Assembly (NCBI GenBank): GCA_017648065.1
Contig: JAGCJJ010000036.1
Location: 1 to 52,221, forward strand
From: Kiritimatiellia bacterium
GTDB taxonomy: Bacteria; Verrucomicrobiota; Kiritimatiellia; RFP12; UBA3636
Direction of reading: 5' to 3'
DNA: 52,221 bases
Every line of letters starts with the position of its first letter. Within the stretch, counting starts at the first letter, position 1. This document shows, piece after piece, positions 34,428 through 42,915 of the stretch. A program made the position numbers and the translations under genes. The notes below the pieces were generated by a model, which ran no database searches, was not told the DNA's origin, and saw only the letters and a program-made list of their open reading frames with translations.

Positions 34428-34461
34428 AAGCTGGGTCTCTTGAAGAGCTCAGCTTTTTTGT
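34428..34461 (+). terminator. Terminator after tRNA-Asp
   Basis: AAGCTG pairs with CAGCTT around an imperfect inner stem (TCTC TTGA AGAG-like), followed by TTTTTT. It begins seven bases after the tRNA CCA end. Confidence 0.75.
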
Positions 34462-34535
34462 TTATACAGCAAATTATTTATGTTATATTAGCTGAAAACA
34501 ACTTTTTTTATTTAGTATAAGGTAAAGGGATAATT

Positions 34536-35441
34536 ATGATACCACCAAGCATTCCTACAGATATTCAGGTTTTCCGTGCAAGAATGTCAGTTCCTCGTGA
34601 GGAATTAGATGATTTGTTAGATGCAATGGCTATTATGGATGACGCACCAGGTTCATGGGAGAATGTAGATACTGGTGAGGCATGGATTGAGGCTTTTGGT
34701 ATTGATGAGGATGAGCTTTATGAGCGTGCTCGTGAGATGGCAGATATTGCTGAGAGTGTTGATGGGCGCATACATGTAGCTCAAATTGAAGCATTGGCTC
34801 GTGAGGATTGGACTGAAAGCTGGAAAAAGTTTTTCCACATCATTCACGTTACAGATAAAATTACGATTCGCCCAATTTGGGAAGAGTATGATGCATCAGA
34901 GGGAGAAATAGTTGTAGATATTGAACCTGGTATGAGTTTTGGTACAGGTATTCATCCTACAACACAGAGCTGCTTAAAATTCTTGGAGCAACTTTCTTCT
35001 GTCGAAGGTATCCTAGATAGTAAAGTAATTGATATGGGCTGTGGTTCTGGTATTCTTTCAATTGCAGCTCATAAACTTGGTTATCGTGAGGTAGAGGGCT
35101 ATGATTACGACCCAGCAGCAGTAAAGGTTTCTAAAGAAAATGCTGAGCACAATGGACTTACAAATCAAATTCCATTTGATGTTGCTGATGTAACTGCTCC
35201 AGAGCCATTGCCACGTGGCAATGTGGTTGTTGCAAATATTTTAGCAGTGGTTTTAATAGATGCTGCAAAGGCAATAGCTGCTTCTGTTGATGTATCAAAG
35301 GGTAATCATGCCTTGATACTTTCAGGTATTCTAGAAAATCAATATGAGAGTGTGAAGGCAGCTTATTCTGCTGAAGGTTTTGTTGAGAAGCAAAGCATGC
35401 AGATTGGCGAGTGGAAGAGTGGCCTATTTGTAAAAGCCTAA
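34536..35441 (+). CDS. prmA: Ribosomal protein L11 methyltransferase
   Basis: A 301-residue cytoplasmic SAM-dependent methyltransferase that trimethylates ribosomal protein L11. An N-terminal substrate domain (about 1-90) precedes the Rossmann domain. The PrmA signatures are present: DIEPGMSFGTGIHPTT (about 129-144), SAM-binding DMGCGSGILSIAA, and VVANILAVVL, the NxL(P)-type motif with Asn-Ile. A GTAAAGGGAT site precedes the ATG. It lies 114 bases after the tRNA terminator, so it likely has its own promoter. It converges on the ModF-like gene. Confidence 0.93.
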   Translation: MIPPSIPTDIQVFRARMSVPREELDDLLDAMAIMDDAPGSWENVDTGEAWIEAFGIDEDELYERAREMADIAESVDGRIHVAQIEALAREDWTESWKKFFHIIHVTDKITIRPIWEEYDASEGEIVVDIEPGMSFGTGIHPTTQSCLKFLEQLSSVEGILDSKVIDMGCGSGILSIAAHKLGYREVEGYDYDPAAVKVSKENAEHNGLTNQIPFDVADVTAPEPLPRGNVVVANILAVVLIDAAKAIAASVDVSKGNHALILSGILENQYESVKAAYSAEGFVEKQSMQIGEWKSGLFVKA

Positions 35442-35507
35442 ACAAAATAGACCACTTAAATTTGTAATCCGATATTTATACTTGATGTTGCATTCAAATT
35501 GGAGCTT

Positions 35508-37031
35508 TTAGCTACGAGTTAAAAGCAGCTTATGCTTTATGCATTTTGGCATTGTGCCACGTAAGTGCGTAACAAATACCAATGCTGTGGCAGAGTCTGC
35601 ACATAGCTCATCAAGTAATTTTAGAAAACGCTCACGATTCTTCTTGTCCAAATTTTGACAAGGCTCGTCAAGTACAAGAAGTGGTGGCTGCTTTACAAGT
35701 GCTCTTGCCAGCAATACAAGTCTTTGCTCGCCACCTGAAAGGCTGCCAAATGCCTCTGTTGGGTCTCGATCAATTCCTAGTTTATCTAAAAATGCCAGTG
35801 CAGCATCTTTCTTGGCCTTTGTGAAGCGTCCTGATGGATATGGTGTATCAGAGAACCCAGAAAGCACAACGCTAAAGATAGATAGCTGTTCATCAATGCA
35901 TGTGTGTAGCTCAGGAGATACCCAACCAAGCTTTTTCTTGATATCCCAAATTGATTCACCAGTTCCTCGTGCGCGACCAAATAGGGTCAAGTTATTTGCA
36001 TAGCCTTGCTGATGGTCACCAAGTATCAGTGCAATTAGTGTTGATTTGCCACTGCCATTTTCACCAACGAGCGCCCAACGCTCACCTGCGCGAATTGTCC
36101 AAGAAAAATCTTTGAAGACATGATTGTATCCATAGGAAATGGATGTGCCGGCAAATTGCACTAATGGCTTTGCTTTATCATCAATTTCTTCAAGATGTGT
36201 AAATGTTGCTTTAGAAGGAAGCTTCTTGTATGCATTTGTCACGCTTACATCATCAAAGCCATTTTTCTTTGCTTTGGCTTGCTTAATCTTTTTACGAGGG
36301 CCGCAGTAGATTATGCATCCATTTGCATCAAATTGAATAGTATGTGTGATGCAATCAGGCAACTCTTCTTCAAAAACTGTTGCAAGAGCGATTGCATGCT
36401 TCTCAGAAAGTGAATTTATATTGTTGGTTAATAGCTCTCGTGTGGCAGTGTCCAGACCCATAAATGGGGCATCAAGAAATAGAATGCGAGGCTGAGAGAG
36501 CAGTGCACGAGCAATAAAGGCGCGGCGTAGCTCACCGTTAGATAACTCGGCAACATGCTGTTGCATCAGTGCATTCAGTTTGAATTGCTCAATATATTGC
36601 TTGCGATTTTTATTAAATTGTTGAACCTGAGCCTTTGTGCGTACAACAAGTTCAGTAGGGTATACGCCCTCAATTGCATCTTGTGAAAACCAATCTTCAA
36701 GCGTTGGGGTAGATTCTTCCTCAATAGTATTATTCCAGCGCATCTGTACATAAATGTCTAAACTCTCCACTAGCTCGCGCTGCTTTTCTAATGAGATAAC
36801 CTCGAGCATATCCTCAGGCTCTTTATTTTTTGCTGGCTTGAAGAAATATTCTACAGATGTACGAAAGTCGTACAGTGTTGAGGAGATTAGCTTAATAAAT
36901 TGAGTTTTGCCGCAGCCATTTGGCCCAATAATGCCCCAATGCTCGCCCTCGTTCCATTCAAATTCAAATGGAGCAAGGGCTTGCTTTTTACCAAAGGTAA
37001 GCCCCTTTGACGTCGCTTTCAGTAATAGCAT
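35508..37031 (-). CDS. Two-domain ABC ATPase of the ModF/PhrA type
   Basis: A 507-residue cytoplasmic protein with two tandem ABC nucleotide-binding domains and no membrane segments. NBD1 has Walker A IGPNGCGKTQ (residues 35-44), signature LSNGELRR (about 163) and a Walker B read as LFLDAPFMGLD, with Ala188 replacing the usual catalytic Glu. NBD2 has VGENGSGKST, LSGGEQRL and LLVLDEPCQNLD, all canonical. Stand-alone double ATPases of this kind (E. coli ModF) are associated with molybdate genes, but no mod gene is here, so the cellular role is open. It lies 36 bases after the DUF4886 gene, probably in the same transcript. Confidence 0.85.
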   Translation of the reverse strand: MLLLKATSKGLTFGKKQALAPFEFEWNEGEHWGIIGPNGCGKTQFIKLISSTLYDFRTSVEYFFKPAKNKEPEDMLEVISLEKQRELVESLDIYVQMRWNNTIEEESTPTLEDWFSQDAIEGVYPTELVVRTKAQVQQFNKNRKQYIEQFKLNALMQQHVAELSNGELRRAFIARALLSQPRILFLDAPFMGLDTATRELLTNNINSLSEKHAIALATVFEEELPDCITHTIQFDANGCIIYCGPRKKIKQAKAKKNGFDDVSVTNAYKKLPSKATFTHLEEIDDKAKPLVQFAGTSISYGYNHVFKDFSWTIRAGERWALVGENGSGKSTLIALILGDHQQGYANNLTLFGRARGTGESIWDIKKKLGWVSPELHTCIDEQLSIFSVVLSGFSDTPYPSGRFTKAKKDAALAFLDKLGIDRDPTEAFGSLSGGEQRLVLLARALVKQPPLLVLDEPCQNLDKKNRERFLKLLDELCADSATALVFVTHLRGTMPKCIKHKLLLTRS

Positions 37032-37067
37032 AATAAATGGTTTTGTATATATTTTTGTTACAAAAAA

Positions 37068-37895
37068 TTATTTTAATGTTTTTGCATTAGCTAGCTCGCG
37101 TAGGAATTTGCCATCCTGTTCGTTTACATCATCTGGCTTAAATGCAGTTTCTGAAACTGGTTCCTTAAATAGGAAGTTGTACCAAATGCAGCCAAGGAAA
37201 TATTCGCCATGCTTGCTTGCGTGGAAGCCATCGCGAGCATAGATTGTTGCTGGATAGCCGTGAGATTGTATGCTCAATGGTGTCTTATTTGCTTCTGCAA
37301 AAAGCTCACCTGCAGGAATGTAGCGGAAGGATTTTCCTGCTGCAAATTTTTGGTATGTGTCAATTACTTGAGCAGCCATTTCCTCTTGAGTCATGCCCCA
37401 ACCCTTTAGGCGACCATTGTTTTTATTGTAGCCCCATGTTTGGTGAACAACGATTTCTGCATTTGGTGCATATTTTTTTATGCGCTCAATAATTTCAGAT
37501 GCGTATGGCTCATAAGATCCAGGCTTGAAGCTTTCGTGGCTAACCTGCTGAATTGTTACAATATCCCAATCCTCAAGCTGAAGTAGCTTAATTAGTGAGC
37601 CGCCATGATAAACATTGCCTTTTTTAGGATCCTGCTCATATTCTTTCATGTGGCGAGCATGTTTTTCAAGAGAGCAGCCACCGATGAATGCATTTCTTAA
37701 GACAAGCTCTTTACCCATAGATTTTGCAATTTGAGGAAGGAATTTGTGAGCATTTGCTGAAAAGCTGTTGCCTATGGAAAGTACTTTTAATGTGTCATTT
37801 GTATTGGCAGCCTCTGTAGCAGAAGCATGTGTTGTTAAAAATAGTGCTAAAATAGTACCTGTTGTAATACGAATAAGTGTTTTAAATGTTTTCAT
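37068..37895 (-). CDS. Exported SGNH/GDSL-type hydrolase (DUF4886)
   Basis: A 275-residue protein with a signal peptide (about 1-26, ending SATEA). Block I of the SGNH fold is seen as LSIGNSFSANAHKF, placing the nucleophile Ser in GNSFS. The oxyanion Gly appears in GGCSLEKH. Near the C terminus DGFHASKHGEY supplies the Asp-x-x-His pair. DUF4886 members act as esterases, often on acetylated glycans, in the periplasm or outside. An AAAGGA site precedes the start, and the gene follows the beta-helix surface protein by 22 bases. The substrate is not known. Confidence 0.85.
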   Translation of the reverse strand: MKTFKTLIRITTGTILALFLTTHASATEAANTNDTLKVLSIGNSFSANAHKFLPQIAKSMGKELVLRNAFIGGCSLEKHARHMKEYEQDPKKGNVYHGGSLIKLLQLEDWDIVTIQQVSHESFKPGSYEPYASEIIERIKKYAPNAEIVVHQTWGYNKNNGRLKGWGMTQEEMAAQVIDTYQKFAAGKSFRYIPAGELFAEANKTPLSIQSHGYPATIYARDGFHASKHGEYFLGCIWYNFLFKEPVSETAFKPDDVNEQDGKFLRELANAKTLK

Positions 37896-37917
37896 AATTG
37901 TGTCCTTTAATAAAAAA

Positions 37918-39759
37918 TTAGAAGATAAAAATTAATAAACCGGCAGGTGGTTCAAATGCAGCAGCTCCAATAGGTGGCTTTCCATTTTTATAAGCAACAC
38001 CACGCTGGTCTGCAGCCAAAGGAATTGTTGCCTTGTCATTTGAACCAACAAGATTTTTCCATGTTGTGCCGTCTTTGCTATATTTGATATCTGACCAATT
38101 TTCACTATGCATTACATAGTAGCCAGTGCCATCAAGAGGACCTTCTTTAGCGATTTCAATAACACGAGAGCGTCTCTTGTCTTCATTTAAAGCAGGGACA
38201 GGACCTGCTCCAGAATTTTCAACTGTGCGATCTGTTGAGAAATTGCCATTTTCAGTTAAAATAGCAGCAAAATCAGAGCTGTTAGTCCATTGGATGTACG
38301 GATCGCCTTCAACATATTCAGTTGTTGTTTTTGCCGTTCCGTAGGTTGCATTAACTTGTGAACCTTCACCGTCAGCATAGTAGTGAATGTCAGAATAACA
38401 ATTTGCATCAAACTTTGTCCAATTTATACACTTAGTCCAACTATTGTAACCGCGGCGTCCTACACCTGTGTACCAGTCATAGAGCTGTGTGCTATTAGGC
38501 TTATAACTATAAGTTAATAATGTGTTCAGCAAATAATATGCGCCGCCCTTGGTTGCATCCAGGGCTGCACCACCATTATTACTGCTGCAAGCTGCAAAGG
38601 TTGTGTTAATCAAATATAACTCACCATTATTCATATCATCTTCAATAGCACCACCTCTGTCGGCACTAAAGCAGTGATAGAAGGTGCAATTAACAACTGT
38701 CATAGAAGAAGAGCTTGTTCTTGTTCTCCAACCAATAGCACCACCACGTGCACCACCAAAGCTTGAGCAATCAGTAAATTCACAATTTTCAATTAAGGTA
38801 TCAAAGTTGGAGTTTGGAAGCAGGTTGTCAGTGTTGTTTTCAACTAGCCAAAGTGCACCACAGTTACCATAAACGGTTGCTGCTACAAAATCACGAAATG
38901 CAGGAACATATGCATTGTTTCTTCCATAATATGATTGGTTTTTGCGGAAAATGCTATTTCTGATTTTTACGAGGCCTTCAGAATTGCAAATAAGCAATGC
39001 AGAACCACCTTGAGAAAGGTTGTTTAAGAACTTACAACCTTCTACAGAAACAGTTTTAGGGAATACTGCTGTCACATTTCCAAAAGATTGTCCTGTCTTG
39101 CCATTCTCTGAGAACACACAGTTTGTTATGCCAATTGTGCCACCATAGGTTAGAATGGTTTCTCCATAGTAATCAAATGAATTGTCGCGATTGTCATAAG
39201 TGCCAGAGAATGTGCAATCAGTTGCAGAAAGACCACCTTCTGCAAAAACGTTAGCGGAAGCCCATTTGTTATTATCATGGGCTTCATCCTTAATCAGCAT
39301 ATTGTCAATGAATTGGCAGCTTTTAAGAGTCAGAGGACCAACTGCTCTGATTATGCCTGGAGTGCGATCATCTGTTTCAGTTGCCTTGCTCTTCCAACCA
39401 CCGGTGATATTGTTTTTAAAGGTTAGATTTTCCAAAGTTAGGGAAGTATCGCTTGATTTTGTCACGAAAATGGAGTGTCCGCAATTCCCCGATTCAATAG
39501 AGGTAGTCATGATTAGAGAATTGTCTTTTGGTCCTTTGATAGTAAGAGATACTTCTGGGAAAATTATTTCAGAAACAGTCAATGTTCCAGAGAAACTTGA
39601 TAAATCAATGATGTCTCCGGAGTTTGCTCCTTGTATCGCTAATTTTAGGGATTCTGTTGATAGAGTAGCAGGTGTAATTGTTTCTGCTGATAGTGATATC
39701 GCAGTAAGGGTTGATAAACCAGCTACTAAAGAACATAGGTTTATGAGTTTTTTAGACAT
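37918..39759 (-). CDS. Exported parallel beta-helix (Pmp-like) surface protein with aliphatic C-tail
   Basis: A 613-residue protein with a signal peptide (about 1-25, ending LSA-ET). Residues about 60-450 form right-handed beta-helix repeats in which NC-x-F and GGAI alternate (NCVFSENGK, GGARGGAIGW, NCTFYHC, DRGGAIEDD). These resemble polymorphic outer-membrane/adhesin repeats. The C terminus is EPPAGLLIFIF, which fits the aliphatic tail of three other surface proteins, though ending in Phe. I chose the ATG at 39759, preceded by TTGGAGAGAA, over an in-frame TTG at 39771. It is the first gene of a three-gene run with DUF4886 and the ModF-like ATPase. No pectate-lyase active site is evident. 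Confidence 0.8.
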   Translation of the reverse strand: MSKKLINLCSLVAGLSTLTAISLSAETITPATLSTESLKLAIQGANSGDIIDLSSFSGTLTVSEIIFPEVSLTIKGPKDNSLIMTTSIESGNCGHSIFVTKSSDTSLTLENLTFKNNITGGWKSKATETDDRTPGIIRAVGPLTLKSCQFIDNMLIKDEAHDNNKWASANVFAEGGLSATDCTFSGTYDNRDNSFDYYGETILTYGGTIGITNCVFSENGKTGQSFGNVTAVFPKTVSVEGCKFLNNLSQGGSALLICNSEGLVKIRNSIFRKNQSYYGRNNAYVPAFRDFVAATVYGNCGALWLVENNTDNLLPNSNFDTLIENCEFTDCSSFGGARGGAIGWRTRTSSSSMTVVNCTFYHCFSADRGGAIEDDMNNGELYLINTTFAACSSNNGGAALDATKGGAYYLLNTLLTYSYKPNSTQLYDWYTGVGRRGYNSWTKCINWTKFDANCYSDIHYYADGEGSQVNATYGTAKTTTEYVEGDPYIQWTNSSDFAAILTENGNFSTDRTVENSGAGPVPALNEDKRRSRVIEIAKEGPLDGTGYYVMHSENWSDIKYSKDGTTWKNLVGSNDKATIPLAADQRGVAYKNGKPPIGAAAFEPPAGLLIFIF

Positions 39760-39860
39760 ATTTCTCTCCAATTATAAGATTTAATTCATTAAACTTATAT
39801 TAATATAGTTTAGCACAATGGATTGAATTACGTCAATATAGTGGATTTTTAGCTATATAT

Positions 39861-39946
39861 CGTAATGTGCTAAATATAAAAGATACCGAAACATGCTTTT
39901 TTATCCTCGTTTATGCTTTCGGTGTCTTTTATTTTGACACATTACG
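39861..39946. repeat. Long inverted repeat (86 bases) between divergent genes
   Basis: CGTAATGTG (39861-39869) pairs with CACATTACG (39938-39946). Inside, TAAAAGATACCGAAA (left arm) pairs with TTTCGGTGTCTTTTA (right arm), including a G-T wobble, around a loop containing CTTTTTTATCCTCG. It lies between the start sides of two divergent genes, so it is unlikely to be an ordinary transcription terminator. It may be a small MITE-like element or a regulatory structure. Confidence 0.8.
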
Positions 39947-40005
39947 TAATTCATTTTTCGTGTTTTAACAGTATGTTTTCAATTTAAAAAATTTATTAAA
40001 TATAG

Positions 40006-40011
40006 TATAAT
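40006..40011 (+). promoter_or_regulatory. Probable -10 element of the AEC transporter gene
   Basis: A consensus TATAAT lies about 40 bases upstream of the ATG at 40051. No good -35 is seen at 16-18 bases, only AT-rich DNA, so this is a partial promoter call. Confidence 0.4.
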
Positions 40012-40050
40012 TCCACAAATTTTTTGTAAACATAACTTTATTGGATTAAA

Positions 40051-41019
40051 ATGATAGAGAGTTTTTTTATTGTTGCTAAACAGGTAGCGGTTTTGTTTTT
40101 CCTGATAATGGTTGGTTATTCTTGCAATAAATTCAAAATTTTTGGAGAAGAAACTGTCCGTGGAATGACAAATATGATGTTATATGTTGTTACACCATGT
40201 ATAATTGTAGATTCATTCCAGAGGCCTTTCAATGCCAATGATTTAGGACTTTTGGGTGTGGCATTGTTTGTTGCAATCTTGTACCACGGATTAAATATAC
40301 TTTTTGCTCATACATGTGTATATGAGAAAGAAGATAAAAGGCAGAGAGTAATGCGTTTTGGTTTGGTATTCTCAAATGCTGGATATATGGCTTTCCCATT
40401 GCAGGAAGCAATTTTGGGTAAAGATGGGTTATTTTTTGGAGCTGTGATTATTGCAGTATTTAACGTATTGCTTTGGACATATGGTGTTTGGGAGATGTCT
40501 GGCTCTTTGTATCATGGAGGAGGAAATAATTCAAAGTCACGTCAGTTGCTTTTAGCTATTCGTGCAGGTTTTATCAATCCAGGTACAATTGGTGTCGTTG
40601 TAGGATTAATCTTTTTCTTTAGCAGCATTACTCTGCCTGAGGTAGTTGGTAAACCAGTTAGATTTTTAGCTTCGTTAAATACTCCATTGCCAATGATCAT
40701 TATCGGTTTTTATTTAGCAAATGCAAAGATTGGGAAAGTCTTTACTGATTTGCGAGCTTATAATATGATGTTTATCCGTCTTATTGTGGTGCCTGTTTTG
40801 CTCTTTGCATTGCTATATTTGATGGGTATACGCGACCATGTATTGGTTGTAGCATTAGTAATTGCAGATAGTGCACCAGCTGCTGCTGCAACAACAATGT
40901 TCTCTGCAAAGTTTGGGCAAGACACCTTGCATTCTGTTGCGGTTGTTTCATATTCAACACTAATTTCAATGATTACAATGCCATTAGTTGTTGGGTTTGC
41001 ATATTGGTTAACAAAGTAA
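40051..41019 (+). CDS. AEC family (auxin efflux carrier-like) transporter
   Basis: A 322-residue inner-membrane protein with about ten hydrophobic segments in two similar halves. The first half begins VAVLFFLIMVGYSCNKF and has FSNAGYMAFPLQEAILG, the conserved N-x-G-x-M/x-P region. The second half has SLNTPLPMIIIGFYLA and ADSAPAAAATTMFSAKFG. AEC proteins move small organic or amino acids; the substrate is not readable. It probably has its own promoter and is followed by an amino-acid symporter in the same direction 209 bases later. Confidence 0.85.
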   Translation: MIESFFIVAKQVAVLFFLIMVGYSCNKFKIFGEETVRGMTNMMLYVVTPCIIVDSFQRPFNANDLGLLGVALFVAILYHGLNILFAHTCVYEKEDKRQRVMRFGLVFSNAGYMAFPLQEAILGKDGLFFGAVIIAVFNVLLWTYGVWEMSGSLYHGGGNNSKSRQLLLAIRAGFINPGTIGVVVGLIFFFSSITLPEVVGKPVRFLASLNTPLPMIIIGFYLANAKIGKVFTDLRAYNMMFIRLIVVPVLLFALLYLMGIRDHVLVVALVIADSAPAAAATTMFSAKFGQDTLHSVAVVSYSTLISMITMPLVVGFAYWLTK

Positions 41020-41136
41020 TATGTTTTGTTAATTAGGTTAGATCGAGTTGTGAAATTAGCGACTATTGATCTCTCAATTAAAATATATCATTTTTCATAA
41101 ATCATTAGTAGAAAGCAATTTTTGTACCTCAAAGAA

Positions 41137-41165
41137 TTGTTTTTTTATAGAAAAATTGGTATACT
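41137..41165 (+). promoter_or_regulatory. Sigma-70-type promoter of the AGCS symporter
   Basis: TTGTTT (41137-41142) and TATACT (41160-41165) are 17 bases apart, with the predicted start near 41172, leaving a leader of about 57 bases. TTGTTT as the -35 also recurs at 42839 and 48570. Confidence 0.6.
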
Positions 41166-41228
41166 TACGCATCATTTTTTAGAAAGTAAAAAATTAGAAC
41201 TATTAAATATCAAAGGAAAGCATAAAAC

Positions 41229-42626
41229 ATGGAATTATTATATAGTAGTTTGTTGTATTTAACAGGATGGCCTTTAGCGGTTGTTTTGTTTATTGGAGGT
41301 TTGTATTTTACAATCCGCACAGGTGTAATCCAAGCAATGTTAAAGGAAACTGTTCGAGTTACAGCAGAAAAGCCAGGCGCAGGCAAAATTTCTTCTTTCA
41401 GTGCTTTGATGGTTTCAACAGCTTCACGTGTTGGTTCTGGAAATATTATTGGTGTATCTGTTGCTATTTGTTCTGGTGGTCCAGGTGCTGTATTTTGGAT
41501 GTGGCTAACAGCTACAATTGGTGGTGCTTCTGCATTCGTTGAATCTACACTTGCTCAGATATTTAAGCGCAAGAAAGATGATGGCACAAGCTATGGAGGT
41601 CCTGCATACTATATTGAATCCACATTGAAGAGCAAGACTTTGGCAATTATTTTTACACTTGCACTTATTTTTACTTATGGTGTTGGCTATAACATGTTAG
41701 CATCCTATAATTTGCAGAGTGCTTTTTCAGAGTTTGAATTTTATAAGCAAACATCAAATATTGTTTGGTATTTTGGTGCTGGTGCTGCATTATTATTCTT
41801 TATTTGTGTTTGTGGTGGATGTAAATCAATTATTAGAGTAACATCAGTTCTTGTTCCACTTATGGGTGTTGCTTACATTCTTTTTGCATTGCTAGCAGTA
41901 GTTATCAACGCAGAGCAAATTCCAGGCATGTTCAAGACAATCTTCCAGAGTGCATTTGACTTTAAGGCAATCTTTGGTGGTTTTGCAGGTTCTGTAATTA
42001 TGCTTGGTATGAAGCGTGGTTTGTATTCAAATGAGGCAGGTATTGGTTCTGCACCAAATGCTGCAGCATCTGCTGATGTTTCACATCCAGTTAAACAAGG
42101 TTTGGTTCAGATGTTATCAGTATTTATTGATACACTGATTATATGTTCTGCAACAGCATTTATGTGTCTTTGCACAGATGTTGATCCTTCTGCAGAGGGT
42201 ATTTCTGGTGCACCATATGTTCAGCAAGCAGTTTCTGTAACATTTGGTGTTATTGGACCAATATTTATTGCCGCAGCAATGGTTCTATTTACATTTACAA
42301 CATTGCTAGGTAACTTCTTCTATGTAGAGAATTGCTTGAATTATCTATTTGGCAAGGTTCCAAGTAAGGCAATATTAATTGTTATTCGTTTTGTTGGTGC
42401 AGTACTTATTGCTTGTGGTGCTGGAATCAAGATGGGACTTGCTTGGGATTTGGCAGATATTGCACAATGCATTCTTGCATTTATCAACATTCCTGTATGT
42501 ATGATTATTGGTGGTTATGCATATAAAGCATTGAAGGATTATAAAGCACAGCGCCGTGAAGGTAAGAATCCGGTATTCAAATCAAAGAATATTGGTATTG
42601 ATGTTCCAACAGATTTCTGGAACTAA
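41229..42626 (+). CDS. AGCS family sodium:alanine/glycine symporter
   Basis: A 465-residue polytopic inner-membrane protein. The family signature is clear: SRVGSGNIIGVSVAICSGGPGAVFWMW is represented by the conserved blocks GSGNIIGV and GGPGAVFWMW (about 72-97). GGPAYYIES follows, and later SNEAGIGSAPNAAASADV. AGCS transporters import alanine or glycine with Na+. Length is usual. A ribosome site (AAAGGAAAG) precedes the ATG. I looked for a glycine riboswitch upstream and saw none. Confidence 0.93.
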   Translation: MELLYSSLLYLTGWPLAVVLFIGGLYFTIRTGVIQAMLKETVRVTAEKPGAGKISSFSALMVSTASRVGSGNIIGVSVAICSGGPGAVFWMWLTATIGGASAFVESTLAQIFKRKKDDGTSYGGPAYYIESTLKSKTLAIIFTLALIFTYGVGYNMLASYNLQSAFSEFEFYKQTSNIVWYFGAGAALLFFICVCGGCKSIIRVTSVLVPLMGVAYILFALLAVVINAEQIPGMFKTIFQSAFDFKAIFGGFAGSVIMLGMKRGLYSNEAGIGSAPNAAASADVSHPVKQGLVQMLSVFIDTLIICSATAFMCLCTDVDPSAEGISGAPYVQQAVSVTFGVIGPIFIAAAMVLFTFTTLLGNFFYVENCLNYLFGKVPSKAILIVIRFVGAVLIACGAGIKMGLAWDLADIAQCILAFINIPVCMIIGGYAYKALKDYKAQRREGKNPVFKSKNIGIDVPTDFWN

Positions 42627-42684
42627 ATATCCATATTTGTAACACGAATGTGTGTTTGTGATTTTTAGATCACAAATATGATTA

Positions 42685-42730
42685 GGGATGGTTTAATAGA
42701 GCAATGGTTCTATAATCCATCCCATTTTTA
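42685..42730 (+). terminator. Probable terminator of the AGCS symporter
   Basis: GGGATGG-TTT-AATAGA (42685-) pairs with TCTATAAT-CCATCCC (ending 42723), then ATTTTTA. The stem is long; the T-run is short, so termination may be incomplete. Confidence 0.65.
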
Positions 42731-42838
42731 TTCACATAGATGTATTTAAGTTGAGCTATGTTGTATGTAATGCATAACATAACTAAGTAGAATTACATTT
42801 TTCTCAGGTAAAATCATTCGTGTATGGAAAATCAAGTA

Positions 42839-42867
42839 TTGTTTATATTATTTTAGTATGGTAAAAT
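42839..42867 (+). promoter_or_regulatory. Sigma-70-type promoter of the FAD oxidoreductase-GH78 pair
   Basis: TTGTTT (42839-42844) and TAAAAT (42862-42867) are separated by 17 bases. The expected start near 42874 is about 42 bases before the ATG at 42916. Confidence 0.6.
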
Positions 42868-42915
42868 GATAGAACAAAAGTGATATATTCTTTGTTGTAG
42901 ATTTTAGAGGTTTTT

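Noticed and set aside
16489..39759. The short aliphatic tails as a type IX secretion CTD
   Set aside because: T9SS CTDs are about 70-80 residues with a Pro-Asn-Pro start and a G-x-Y motif. Only the last few residues look similar.
41020..41228. Glycine riboswitch upstream of the AGCS symporter
   Set aside because: No conserved glycine aptamer core or expression platform hairpin is visible, only AT-rich DNA with a promoter.
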